Below, in pieces: positions 23,475 to 34,619 of a DNA stretch of 64,000 nt. The notes below the pieces were generated by a model, which had not been told where the DNA came from, did no database searches, and saw only the letters and a program-made list of their open reading frames with translations. Where the stretch lies: NCBI GenBank assembly GCA_950295325.1, contig OX485804.1, forward strand, positions 64,386,533 through 64,450,532, in the 5' to 3' direction. This stretch comes from Polytrichum commune. Lineage: Eukaryota > Streptophyta > Polytrichopsida > Polytrichales > Polytrichaceae. Positions within the stretch are counted from its first letter, which is position 1. Every line of letters starts with the position of its first letter. A program made the translations under genes and the position numbers.

Positions 23475-23922
23475 TTGTCCTATTAGTGTGGGTAACCATT
23501 CGGGGAGGTACGTTAGTGGTGTTGCGCTATAACACTATTTACCCGACCTTGTCAGTTTTTTAACCAACTAAGGCAGTGATCGGGGAGGTTTTTGGGCATA
23601 ATGGGTTGAGGTCCTAGTGTTTGCAAGTCCGACCGGTTACACGTTGACATCCTTTGGTGTTTTCTATATTCATTTGAGGTATATTCCATGAATTCCTGTA
23701 AAGTGATCGGTGATTCTCCTGAAATCTTGAACTTCAACCGGTTGTTTCTCAAATTCAACCGGTTCATCTGTAACTAACTGCCGGTTCTCTCCGATCATAG
23801 AACTAGGGTACATCGTCTTCTTCGGTGTGCATACTACCTATGTGTGTTGGTTGGGGTGAAAAGTGAATGTTATAACCATGCATAACTCCCAAATGGTAGT
23901 CCACACTACACTAGTAGGACGA
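23475..23922. mobile_element. Family C MITE, copy 2, with nested family A element
   Basis: The left end GTCCTATTAGTGTGGGTAAC and right end TAGTCCACACTACACTAGTA, then GGAC, are inverted relatives of copy 1. The interior is interrupted at 23571-23802 by a family-A element in reverse orientation. Sequence resumes at ACTAGGGTACATCG, equivalent to ACTAGGATATAACC in copy 1. Confidence 0.8.
23571..23802 (-). mobile_element. Family A MITE nested in family C, TSD CTA
   Basis: Starts AGGCAGTGATCGGGGAG and ends CTCTCCGATCATAGAA. It is flanked by CTA at 23568-23570 and 23803-23805. The same position in family-C copy 1 reads AACTAGG with a single CTA, an empty site. The interior carries AACTTCAACCGGTTGTTTCT, the reverse complement of the 14617 copy. 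Confidence 0.85.
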
Positions 23923-24274
23923 GTTAGTGTCGATGATGGTTTTAGTGTAGCTAGCTAGGCAGCAGTTGTGAGCGTTTAGATTCTATGTCTGTGTTTTTTT
24001 GCTTCTAAAGGAGGACCAGGGAAAGGGGGGGGGGGGGGTAAATATCATCTTCTTCGGTGTGTATACTAACTATGTATGTTGGTTGGGTAAAAAGTGAATG
24101 TTATAGCAACGTGTAACTCCGAAATGGTAGCCCAAACTACACTAGTAGGACGAGTTAGTGTCGATGATGGTTTTAGTGTGGCTAGCTGGGCAGCAGCTGT
24201 GAGCGTTTAGATTCTATGTCTGTGTTTTTTTGCTTCTAAAGGAGGACAAGGGGAAGGGGGGGGGGGGGGGGGGG
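23811..24274 (+). repeat. 231-bp tandem duplication with poly(G) ends
   Basis: The segment from ATCGTCTTCTTCGGTGTGCA to the G run is present twice, with equivalent bases offset by 231 (CGATGATGG at 23931 and 24162). Each copy ends in a G homopolymer: 14 bases at 24025-24038 and 19 at 24256-24274. The first copy includes the right end of family-C copy 2, so the duplication followed that insertion. Confidence 0.9.
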
Positions 24275-27200
24275 ACTGCAATGGCTTCTTCACTCACTCA
24301 TCAGGCTGCAGGGGGTGTCGGCGCCGCCCATAACTTGTTAACTTAACTGGCCGGAGGGGAGCCGGCCGTGGGCCTGGCCTCACATCACATCGGCAACTGG
24401 GAAGTATGTCACCTGCTGCTTGTGTCTGTCTGTATGTAAGGAAAGGGAGGAAAGGGAGGGTAGGTACTTATAACGCAAGGGTGTGCCTAAAACGGCCACT
24501 TTCCCGCTCTGCACCCACTTCGTTTGCAAGCTACGAAACCACGTACACTATTTGCATAGGGCCTGAAGTAGATGCCTAGAGGTCTTTCAAAGTGTCCGTT
24601 AATTGGCCGATATGGTACTATTCGTCAACATACGTAACTTTCTCCAGTGAAAAGTTACTTACATTCTAACATGTAGCACGTCACATTGGAATTATACTTC
24701 ATATGGTAACTTTGCGTCTTTAGAATGATGCAAGGCGAGTGTCGTATGCTTATATTTCAGTGTACAAGAGGAAGATATTCTTGAGCATATTGATGCCAAG
24801 TGTCATTTGTGTACACTGTTGAAGACCGTTGTGTGAAGCAAGCGTACTCCTCATAACACTATTGAAACACACTTGTACCAAGTTATCAGGAGGCGCACTT
24901 GAACGCCAAGTGTCAAGAGATGATGCGAATGATGAAGTTCTTGATCATAAGTGTAACCTAGCGTACGCCTCGAAATAGGGTAAGTGACATTATGAGGTGC
25001 GTGACATTAAATACCATAAACCTTGTAAAATGACTAGCAAATTCCAATCTTTTCTAAGTTCGTATGGATAACCTATATCATTGTCTAAGCGAAGATTTTC
25101 TTTCTCATTGGATGATTGTATAGGTCCCTCCAATCATGTTCAATGTTGAGCCTAGAATGGCTAATAGACATGGAACATATAGTCCATCATTTCCGTACTC
25201 TTTGAGTCAACGAGCACTCATAGAACCTAGGCACCATGGTCTAGACACCATAAGTAGCGGGGCAACTTACATCAATATTAGTGGAGAACATGCCCCTCCA
25301 CTCATTGACTGCCACAACTTTGTGGAAAATCGACTACATGAAAACAAACTCTTGCACCTACCAACCTCGTGTCAAATCTCATGTAACTTACTTCTATCTT
25401 TTTCTCTTTTGTGAAAAATCCCCATATCAAATGTGGGACCCGTGGTAACATTAATTGTATTACCATCATTGGATGGCAATTAGAGAAGTTGTCATATAAC
25501 ACTTGATGCTTTATAACAAGTCATGAGACCACTCTATTTAACGTGGCACATCAATTTCAATGTCACACTTAATCAAATGTGTAATGTAGTAGGCAATTAT
25601 AAAGGTATGCACTGCGTTACCTTTGTATCTAAAGTAGGAATACCATAACATGTGAAAATAAGGTGTTTCGGCTAGAACGAGTGGCTTGAAATTTTGTGCA
25701 ATATTTTTCGGAGATGGAGAAGAGGAATGCAAGTTGTTTCATAATTTTATTCCTTGTAAATAATTAGTTACATTTTTTTCAAAGAGGCAAGTAAGTCAAA
25801 CCCCCTACTTGTACAATAGAGTCTCCCTAATCTAAACATCAAAATATTCTACTCCGCATACAAAGATAAGCAAAACAGTTAACTTAATGGCACCCAAAAG
25901 TGATTGCAAGTGGTGTGAAACAACACCTATCCGCCCAATCATTGCATCTCATCTAGCAATGCGTCCTTTTCGGGCCACCACTATTCCAATTAGCCATTTT
26001 GGGTCCACACAAGAACCACTCTGCCCCTAGTTTAGTGCACCACTAGTGGTCATTAACGGGTTATGGTATTCCTACCTTACATCAAATTTTTGGGAGGCTT
26101 TCCAAGATTAAGGATCCTTATAGGATTTGATTGATTCAAAGAAGGTAGCATTGTTTGAGATTCATGTTGCCTATTGTATTCTATTCAAGTTATGAGCATG
26201 CACAATGCCCTTATTAAAGTGTAAGGCATTGAATGTGAAGGCTTCTTTGATCAATTGTGACACTCAATGATGATATCCTTTGAAGGACAAGAGCAACTAT
26301 CTGGAATTTGGAGGCACATCCTTTCATTGGTGTGTTAGCCAAAAAGTCACCGATTTCAACAAATACTTCAGATTTACATGTGCATGCCCCACCAACGTCG
26401 TGTCTCCCAAGAAGTTTTCAAGCTCATGTTTCCAAGACAAAATGATCAAACCCAAGATCAAGCTCTCGCGAGTCTAAAAAAATGAGACATAAATGTCTTT
26501 AATTTGTGTTTATTTATAATTTCTATCACGTGAAGCTATACAATAAAAGAGGGTCCCTATGAAACTTGGAATTTGGTGTTGAACTACCTTGAGAAAAAAG
26601 AGGCCTTGTCACAAAGCCCCTTCCCTTAGGTAGTAAAGAATGAGGAAAGAATCTTATACATAGCATAGTGTACTTGTAACTTACAACTTTGTGACAACCA
26701 CCAAATAATCCAAAATGGGGCTTGGATGGATGAGGCATATAGACCATATCTTGCATGCATGGATGAAGACCGGAAGGCTATCATCTTTATTTTGTTCCCA
26801 AACGTAGTGTAGAATATCATACCAATGCTATTCGGTTGGGTTAAAAACAATGTCATTTTGTATTTGTAATTTTTTTAACAAACTCATAGCATACTAAAGT
26901 CAACTGGAGTTGGTCGGGAGTTAGTTGTTTTGCATACAAAACTTTTCACGTTTGGTAGATTTTTGGTGCATGCTTGGAGTCGGTGTGGACATTTGAACCA
27001 AATTTATCTTCTAAATTAATTCATTTGGGGCCAAACTCATTTTAGCACCTCTTGGTGCTAAATGTTTTTTTAGGAATTATTAAATTGACCACACATTGGT
27101 TAAAACGACCACGGAGACCCATCACACAGTCACATGACTTATCATAATTTGATTTTTCTTCGCACAAAGCCATAGTATTAGCTTTGACCTTTCCTATTGA

Positions 27201-27281
27201 TGATGATAGGAGACAATGAAGATTAGGATTATCTTAACAAACTATGTGGTCAATTAAATAGCCCCATGTATTTATTACCCC
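24275..27281. other. Unassigned DNA
   Basis: About 3 kb. The part 24730-25035 shares scattered blocks (GTGTAACCTAGCGTACGCCT and GTGACATTAAATACCATAAA) with 46500-46580 and, more weakly, with 33060-33330, so it is probably a decayed family-D repeat. The frame at 25136-25414 has no recognisable domain. Confidence 0.4.
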
Positions 27282-27960
27282 ATGAGTGTGTGTGATATGA
27301 GTAACTTACAAATAGTGCATCTCATGGGGATGGCATTCAAGCTACAAGAGCTTAGCAATGGACTACCTTCATTATGCTCAAACTTAGTGGTGCCGGGACA
27401 TGCAACTATAATTATCTTCATTAGAAACAAACTCTTTTTGGTGAGAAGATGTGGAAGAAATTTGTCAAATAGATCATGATTTGGTTGCTCTTTGTGGCAT
27501 CATCTTATGAACTATGTGGATTGAAAGAAATATTAAGATCTTTAGCCAAAATGAGTGGCATAAATCCATAGTTCCGCATCGCATTTGAGATGAATGCATC
27601 ATTAAACTAATTAAATATGTCAACATTAGCCCGTCATCGGTGGTGGCCATGGTCAAAGGATTCAATAAAACGTAATGTGCAAGAGGTGCTCTTTGCCAAA
27701 GGGACAGCCTTGTGATCAAGTGAAAGTGGAAGCTTCACATGCATTAGGCTCTTTTTGGTTGGTAAATTTGTGGCTTCCTTTGTGTCATTCATGGGTTGTC
27801 CTTGGCCGGTGGTTTGGTGGGTTGTCTGTGGTGGTGGTGTTATACTAAGGTTCGTCTTCCCTTTTACTTAGCGGTGTGGTGCACTTGAGGGGCTCTAGCT
27901 CCCTTCCAAGTGGGCATGTCATCTGGGCGTTGGCTTAATGGCCTCATGTCTCCCAATATA
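27282..27960 (+). mobile_element. Decayed LINE 3' end, second copy
   Basis: Across shifts of frame the plus strand reads LFGEKMWKKFVK, WIERNIKIFSQNEWHKS and VVAMVKGFNKT. These correspond to segments of the 2127-2829 fragment (WTIWIERNDRVFNHEQWHEA, AAAMLQGFDKT). The 3' untranslated part also matches: GTTGTCCTTGGCCGGTGGTT then GGTGGGTTGTCTGTGGTGG, against GGTGGGTTGTCCGTGG at 2667. The 5' boundary is uncertain. Confidence 0.75.
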
Positions 27961-28198
27961 TGCAATCTACATCGCTATACTTTATTTAATATTTGACTCA
28001 AATTACATATTTTCTTTATTAATTGGAACATGGATATGGAAATATATTTGGTGCAAATGTTAATTAAGACAACTTATGTTGAATGAGAAAATAATGGATG
28101 GATATGGAGTTCCAATAATGGATGCGTCAATCTAAATATAATGGGCAACGTGGTGATGGTGAGGCCATCGCCCTAACATTCCCTTATCATTCTTGGTA

Positions 28199-28231
<33 letters not shown>

Positions 28232-28639
28232 AAGAAAGAAAGAAAGAAAAAGGGTCACATGTCAAACATTTGACAAAAGGAGGAGGAAACAAATGTGAAA
28301 GGCAGGGGGACTACAAGTGCAAAAGGTGAGTATGGTGGGGGAGACCCAGGGGAGGCGTCGGGGATAAAGCCAAAGTGGAAACATGGTATGGGCGGGGCCC
28401 ATGGTCGTGGGTCATAGGGGGGCTTATGAGCATGGACATGAACTTGGCAATACATGCATGCATATGACATGTACGCATGGGCACATGGTGGGTTGGATTT
28501 TGTTGTATAGGATTGGGTTGACTCTAAACATCGATTCATATGCATGGCTGCAACGAGCCGACGCGGCATGGGTCCAACCTAGTAGTTGTACAAAGAGCTA
28601 ACTGTTGAGATTGTTGGTGATCTAGGATAATTTTCTATA
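27961..28639. other. Unassigned, with poly(C)-poly(A) tract
   Basis: Contains C20 at 28201-28220 followed directly by A10, then GAAA repeats. The frame at 28383-28601 has no recognisable domain. Confidence 0.5.
28201..28230. repeat. Poly(C)20-poly(A)10 tract
   Basis: Twenty C followed by ten A without interruption. It is the longest homopolymer in the window. Confidence 0.95.
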
Positions 28640-29179
28640 ATGGAGCTTGTGTGAGACCTACAAATAAACCCTATATGAAGGCGATTTCTTTGCCAGAGCT
28701 TGTTGGGTCCCAAGCCTGAGACCATTAAAACTTGTAGGTACCTAGGAGGCAACTTTGCAATTTGTCCACCACCCTAGTCATGTTGGGGATCCCATTGGTG
28801 ATTGAGTATCTACTAGATTTCGTGGTATAGTTAAGGAAGGAAAGACCTTTAACCGTCACCTATATGGGTCCCAACCAAGTGTGGCCAGCTTGTAATAGAA
28901 GGAGTTTTCCTCCTTCTTCCCATCCTTCTTCACCCTCTTGTGGTGTTAATGACTTTAACATGTGAAAAAAACCAGTAAAATCACCAGTGGAGTGCAACTA
29001 CTTGCTAAAACATCTAGAATGAGTACCAACCGTGAAACACTTGACCGAGAGAGGCATGGAAAGATAGTGTTGGTGCATGCTAGAGTGGACATTTGACCAC
29101 CTTAACACAAAAGCTAGGTCGTCCACATCATCACAATAAAACCCCACTGATTGACCTAGGTGAGTGACTTCTTGGTCGT

Positions 29180-31200
29180 CTTCTAGTATGTGCTTCCATT
29201 TGTTAATGATCTTGGATGTAAGTGTGATCGAATCCTCATTCTCCGCTACAATGAGATTGAACTTAATCTAAGCCTCATCCCATGAGAGAAAGATGCGGTG
29301 CTCACTATCTCAAATGTCGTCCACACATTGTATTCCTTTGCGGTAAAGTTTGTTAGCCTTAGCGTACATGAAACCATTGTCAATGAGTTTAAGGCTAACT
29401 ATTGTATGGTATAACTCCCAAGCATCTACCTCTTCGCGGGTTGCACCTAGCCATACCTAAGAATGAGTTGGAGGTCATACTCCCCCAATTCCAATGCCTT
29501 AACAATCCACTTGCAAAGAAGGCTTGTCTTGGCGGCTTCAGGATCAACTAGCCCTAGCCCACCAATTTTCTCAACTAACCCTAGTGTGTGTGAATTGATC
29601 TTTAATTGACCAGGGGAAATTAAGGATACCCCCCCCCCCCCCAATTCTTCTAAGGACCTTATTAGTTTTGCCCCAACCATAATGAAACACCATAGAGTGG
29701 AGAGGAGGACATGGTTACAAATAACTACTCTCTCCATCATAGAAAGTTCTCACGTGCTCCAATAATCAAGCTTCACGGAGATTTTTATTATAGAGAAATT
29801 GGTCCACATTTAATGTGTTGAGGTTTAACCCAAAGGGGGTGCCAGAGAAGCTTGGAAAGGTCCCCTTCTTCCACCCCATTTCCAATTGTAATCGGTGAGC
29901 CACTTCAGTTTATGAGTGTACTTGTTGAACCGATAGGCACACAATTTATCCAAGTTGATCGACATTCCCGATGCTTTGCTAAACATTTCAAGAAATCTAA
30001 CGAGTTCATCTACATGGCATCTATCCCCTCAAACCACAAACGAGGAGTCATTTGCATACTATGAAATGCAATGTTGTTTTTTCCCCCTTGGGAGACTAAT
30101 GCCCTTTAACCTTCCCTCCGCCACTGCTTTGTTGATAAGATGGGTGAGAACTTCACCAACAATGAGGAAAATGTGAAGTTGGAAGAGGGCACCCTTGCCT
30201 TATTCCTCTCTCCATCTTGAAATTCCTACTCAGGGGTGCCATTAAGGTTAATTGCGGCAGAGGCATTCCTAAAGAGAAATTTAACCACGTTAATAAATTG
30301 CTCATCATTACCCATTTTTTGTATATCCAAAAACAAAAACCTTTAGAAAACCTTGTCATCTTTTGAAAAAACCAATTTCAAAAAAATGGTAGGCTACTTA
30401 GGGCGGCTTTATATTAGGGGCCATTTGGCGGCCGGGCCATTTGGAGTAGAGGCAACTTGGACTTGAAGTGGCCCTTACTTTACTCTAACTTTAGCTCTAC
30501 TTTACAAAGTGGCCCGTTGAGTGGCCCTTGCAATATAAAGTCCATAGGACCACTTGTAGGGTCCAAATTGGAAATTCCGCTTTAAAGTGGGCCTTCCAAA
30601 TGGCCCTAGGGACTTTATATTGTAAGGGCCACTCAACGGGCCACTTTGTCTTAAATGAATTATGCCCTTTCTTGAACTAAAGTCATAAAGTCATAAAGTC
30701 ATAAATGACTATATGACGGAAGTTGGGTGAAGTGGCCTGTAGATGCGAAGTGGCTCTCCATAAACCCTCGACCCATTTTTTTGCCGGCGGGCCACTTTTT
30801 CCCCTCCAAAACGCTGCCATGTCACCCGCCACGCAAGCTTTAGGAGAAGTGGGCCGACTCTCAATATAATGCCCTCGGGGCCATATTAGGGGCCATTTGG
30901 GCAATCTAAGCACTCTCATTGGTTGATGCCTAGGGTTTGGAAACGGCCCCTAGAAATGGCCCCTAATATAAAGCGGCCCTTAGATTCTTTGGCCTAATGT
31001 ATTGATTTATGGAAAAATCTTGTAAATTACTATGAGTAGGATGATTGGCCGCCAAAAGATAGGATTTTGGGCATCCCCCCCCCTTTGGGAATAAGACTAA
31101 TGAGACCTCTAATAACACCTTCACGAAAGGGACCATGTTCGATCCATTTGAAAATTATCTAGTGGAAGTCATTCCCGAGTGTTGGTTATATGTTTTGTGA
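29180..31200 (-). pseudogene. LINE reverse transcriptase pseudogene (ORF2-type)
   Basis: Minus-strand motifs in order are GLISLIPK (about 31110), WRPI (31043-31054, the conserved block ahead of the palm), GIRQGCPL (30184-30208, RT motif), YANDSSFVV (30047-30058 for YAND, replacing the catalytic YADD) and SKASGMSINLDK. Further on comes GGLGLVDPEAAKTSLLCKWI (about 29505-29564), typical of the region joining RT to the C-terminal zinc-knuckle domain in plant LINEs. Loss of the second active-site aspartate side chain (D to N at the first D), several stops and at least two frameshifts make it dead. The insertion of a MITE postdates or contributed to this. No endonuclease part was recognised. Confidence 0.85.
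30401..30979. mobile_element. Harbinger-like MITE (family K), TSD TTA
   Basis: The ends GGGCGGCTTTATATTAGGGG and, reverse-complemented, GGGCCGCTTTATATTAGGGG are inverted repeats that continue as CCATTT. It is flanked by TTA at 30398-30400 and 30980-30982. It carries a second, inner pair of inverted repeats, GTGGCCCGTTGAGTGGCCCT (about 30500) and AGGGCCACTCAACGGGCCAC (about 30627), about 38 bases each, suggesting a nested or rearranged element. Its insertion site lies inside the LINE reverse transcriptase. Confidence 0.9.
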
Positions 31201-32740
31201 GTTTGCTTGTATTTGTTATTTTATTGAAAATGATAAGTAATTTACGGATAGAAAGAGGTTGTGTAACATGAGTACACTCTCATGGGATGATACATTTGTG
31301 GGCAACCGATGCAATGATTTGTGGGTTCATACTTATCACTGTCATGAGGCTGATGATGTGATGTTAGCATCAGCTTCCTTAGGAAGCAAAATGTTACCAT
31401 GTTGTATAAACTCCAACTTTATAATCTAAATAATCATGCATGTTTTAGGTATCATTGATAGGTACAATTCTAGATTGCGTAAATGGTGCAGTAAAAGATG
31501 TAACATTTTGTAACTCCAATTACTGACCCTAAAAATGATCCTAATTAATTTGGATGGAATGTTTGCCTTAAAATGTGTAGTAATGAAGAAGTATGTGACT
31601 AGACAATAATGCTTTTAGGTCCCTTGGTTCAATGTCTCACACTGCGAGTAAATGTGATAAATTGACTTGTATAGTCGGAGGGTTTGTGGAGATTCTTTCC
31701 AAGTTTCCAAATCAAATGAAATTTAATCAAACCCTTAAATGCATGGGTGACCACAAAGTGATCAATTTCTAGTCAAAGGGTCAAATCAACAATTTCCAAA
31801 CCTATGTTGGAGATACTCCTCTAATAACGTATTTTAGTTAGGTTACGATGCATTTTTTGATCCTCGGGGTTGAGCAAAAGACCTAATTTTGTAGATTCTA
31901 CACAAATGAAAAATTGAGATTTTGTTGTCCAAATTGCAAACCAAATTCAAGGATTGCTTCACTCATATGCCTCTTGTAGCTTTTTTTTCCCCTTTGAGTT
32001 TTCTTTATTGATGAAATACATTCTATCTCTACCACAAATGAAAATTTGGATGAAATTTTATACTTACAACATATTTATTTCCAGTCTCATCATTTTTACA
32101 TGAAATTTTTGATAACTATGTCAAATACGGTCCCAATCATGTTGAAATATTGGTTACAAATTCAATAAACATGTGCCTATTCATGTAAATATTTTACTTT
32201 AGAAATTTCGCTTCTTCAAACAAACAAAACTTACTCATATGCCATACTCTACTTTTTGAAATGCCCCCTTCACAACTTCCTTAGAGAAAGCTTTTCTTTG
32301 CTATTCCATAATGTAGTGCTTTCCAACCAACTTGATCATCATGTTGATATCAGATGTTGTCTCTCACAGAGGCCAATGCACTTGGTTACTCAAGAAAAAA
32401 GTAGCCTTTTTGACTCCACGTTGATGAACTTCTAGTCTAGTCCCTTAAGCCTTTTTCAACATGGACTTGAAATCAGTGATTTTGTTCCAATGTAAGGAAG
32501 TTAGATTTGACAACCAAAAAAAAACCCATATCACTCATAGCCATCTGGCCGGCCTATTCTGACACTTAGGGTTAACACGGTGCATGAGTCTGGAAAAAAG
32601 TATAGTGCAAGTGAACTTCAATAGAAGTTATGTGCCACCAAAATTTATACTCACATGTCGAGTCAGAAACTTGTTTGTAACAGCTTGCCACTCTTCACAT
32701 AACTCTTATAGTTACATTCAAACAATGTTAATTCAAATAC
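31201..32740. other. Unassigned AT-rich DNA
   Basis: No frame over 60 codons with any motif and no recognisable repeat. The first part may still be the 5' side of the LINE, but I could not read a conserved motif there. Confidence 0.4.
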
Positions 32741-32814
32741 ATAACTCGTTCCTTGTTGGATGTCTAAACCCTTGCCTCCAAGGAACCAGTGTACGGGTTG
32801 GTTCGCCCCAGCTA
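32741..32814 (-). mobile_element. Family H hairpin, single truncated copy
   Basis: CTCGTTCCTTGTTGGATG through CAAGGAACCAGTGTACGGGT to TTGGTTCGCCCCAGC matches the satellite unit at 22314-22891 and the solo copies at 45495 and 53265. The outer 15 or so bases on the left are missing. Confidence 0.8.
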
Positions 32815-33904
32815 AGTGCTATGTTGAGTGAGAGGGATGTTATCAAAGGAATGTTCACAACACCCACTGAAGGGGAGGGCAAACCAAGACACGAGGCTAA
32901 AACATTTAGTTCTATTGTAGATCCCAGATGGTGCGATATCTTTTAGCCAATTTTTAACCCCTAAATCGATGTCAAAGATTCTGAAAAAATCTTCACCGTT
33001 CATGGTCTTTGGTGACACATGCACAATAGTGTCGCTTACCCTATCTTTAAGGCGCATGATGGATCACACTGACTTCAACATTAGTGTCACCACATGACAG
33101 TTGGTGTTCGAGCGTGTTTCCTTATATCATGGCACGAGTATGTTCAATAGTGTTAGGAGATGTATCCATGTGCTACACAACGGTTGACTAAAGTGCACAG
33201 AGATGACACTTGACATCAGTATGCTCGAGAATACCTTTCCGTCGCATATTAAAATGTAAACACATGGCGCTTGCCTTTAATATGCTCCATAATGTAAATC
33301 ATGGGTGTAAAATAACCCATAATCAAGGACACTATAGTCCGTAAAGGGGACGTGAAAGCTTTTGTGGATTTTGTTCCCACTCTAGCTTAGCCGACCTGCA
33401 AGCTTGCAGGGGAATAACAAGCAAGGGTGTCTGGTCGGCCCGCCGGTGACCCTTTGACAAAATTAAAGCTTCCAGATTTTTCCACGGCAGCCGTGCATGT
33501 CAAAATGTTGCTGGTGGGGTACTTAACACTTACACAGTAGTGACTCTGTCCAAGGACAAGCAGGTGAAGAAGAAAATAAAGCTGCCCTGCCCGGCCACAT
33601 ATTAAATTTAAAAATAAAATAAAAATCCAAGATGCCCAACTTACCATGGGCAGGGTGAGAAAGCAAAGAAACATTTTCTAGCATGTCGGTTTCTACTTTT
33701 AGCGGCGTCGTCGAGTCGTGAGTTGGTCGAGTCGTCCGGAAAGTCGTAAGGTCTAAGACATAGAGCACACTAAGATGGTGTTACTTCATGTTGGTGGCAA
33801 ATTAGAGTCATCTTTCTTTATTTCTTGATTTAGATTCATTACATACATGACATAATGTGCAAAAAAATTGTAATGCAAAAATGTGAAGTAATGCTTACCT
33901 ATTT
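32815..33904. other. Unassigned; possible family-D remnant
   Basis: 33060-33330 shares short blocks (ACACTTGACATCAGTATGCT, ATGGCGCTTGCC) with 24730-24990, so it is likely a decayed repeat. Frames at 33387-33768 are unsupported. Confidence 0.4.
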
Positions 33905-33912
33905 GTGATTGC

Positions 33913-34018
33913 AGATTTGCACCCACTCATGTAGCTTCCAACCAACCCATAGAATTCTCACAACAAGTCACACCTCCAAAGAAGAGAGGCCGTCCTCATA
34001 AGCAAGCCAATCGTTGAT
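33913..34018 (+). CDS. Possible terminal exon or coding remnant with AT-hook-like motif
   Basis: After TTGTGATTGCAG, a good plant splice acceptor preceded by a T-rich intron-like stretch, the frame reads FAPTHVASNQPIEF...PPKKRGRPHKQANR and then stops at 34016-34018. KKRGRP is the core of an AT-hook, a minor-groove DNA-binding motif found in chromatin proteins and in some transposon proteins. No upstream exon could be identified, so this may be a fragment of a gene or of a mobile element. It is too short for certainty. Confidence 0.3.
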
Positions 34019-34619
34019 TTTGGGATCTAATATGACAATGTATGTGGTGGGCCTTGTGCCAAGCTAAGAGTTGCCAACATAATTTGATGGATGCATCATA
34101 AACACTATTATTTGTGTGATCTTTAAATATAAATGCTTATTGTAGAATGGACTTGGCTAATTTATGAAATTACAACACATGCGAGCTAAGATTATGTGAT
34201 TTGGGCATTATTTTCTATCTTTATTTAAATTTGCAAACCAAGTCAATACTTTCTAGAAATATAGCCACCCTTCTCTATATTTATTTATTGCCCAAATTGC
34301 TAGGAAACTACAATACATTGTAAGAGCCAAAGTGATGTCATTTTTCACTCTAGGGATTGGGATAGTTGACCACCGGCCATTTTCAATGGCCAGTCTATGA
34401 TTCAAAATGCGGTATGTAGCAATGATTTGGTGTTGGTGTGGTGTCAATGGTTGCTTCGAGTGTGATTTACATTCATAGTTGAGAGAGTCCTTGAGGTGGA
34501 GGTGATCTAAAGGTTAAGAAAGTAAGGTTGCTTGATTGACTAACCAAGAGGAGGGTAGGTGCACAAGGCATTAATGGAAACCTATAGTTAACTTCAGTAC
34601 ATGGGAAGTTCTATGAACC
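34019..34619. other. No recognisable feature
   Basis: AT-rich. The minus frame at 34253-34447 has no motif. Confidence 0.4.

Larger units (their letters stand above)
28640..31200 (-). mobile_element. Decayed LINE, reverse-transcriptase and downstream region, interrupted by a MITE
   Basis: On the minus strand the element runs from about 31200 down to about 28640. Two parts of one reverse transcriptase lie on either side of a 579-bp MITE (30401-30979): GLISLIPK and FWRPIILLIVIYKIF before it, GIRQGCPL and the active-site region after it. Homopolymers of C at about 31076-31083 and 29631-29642 fall inside former coding sequence. Both outer boundaries are uncertain and no target duplication was seen. 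Confidence 0.8.
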
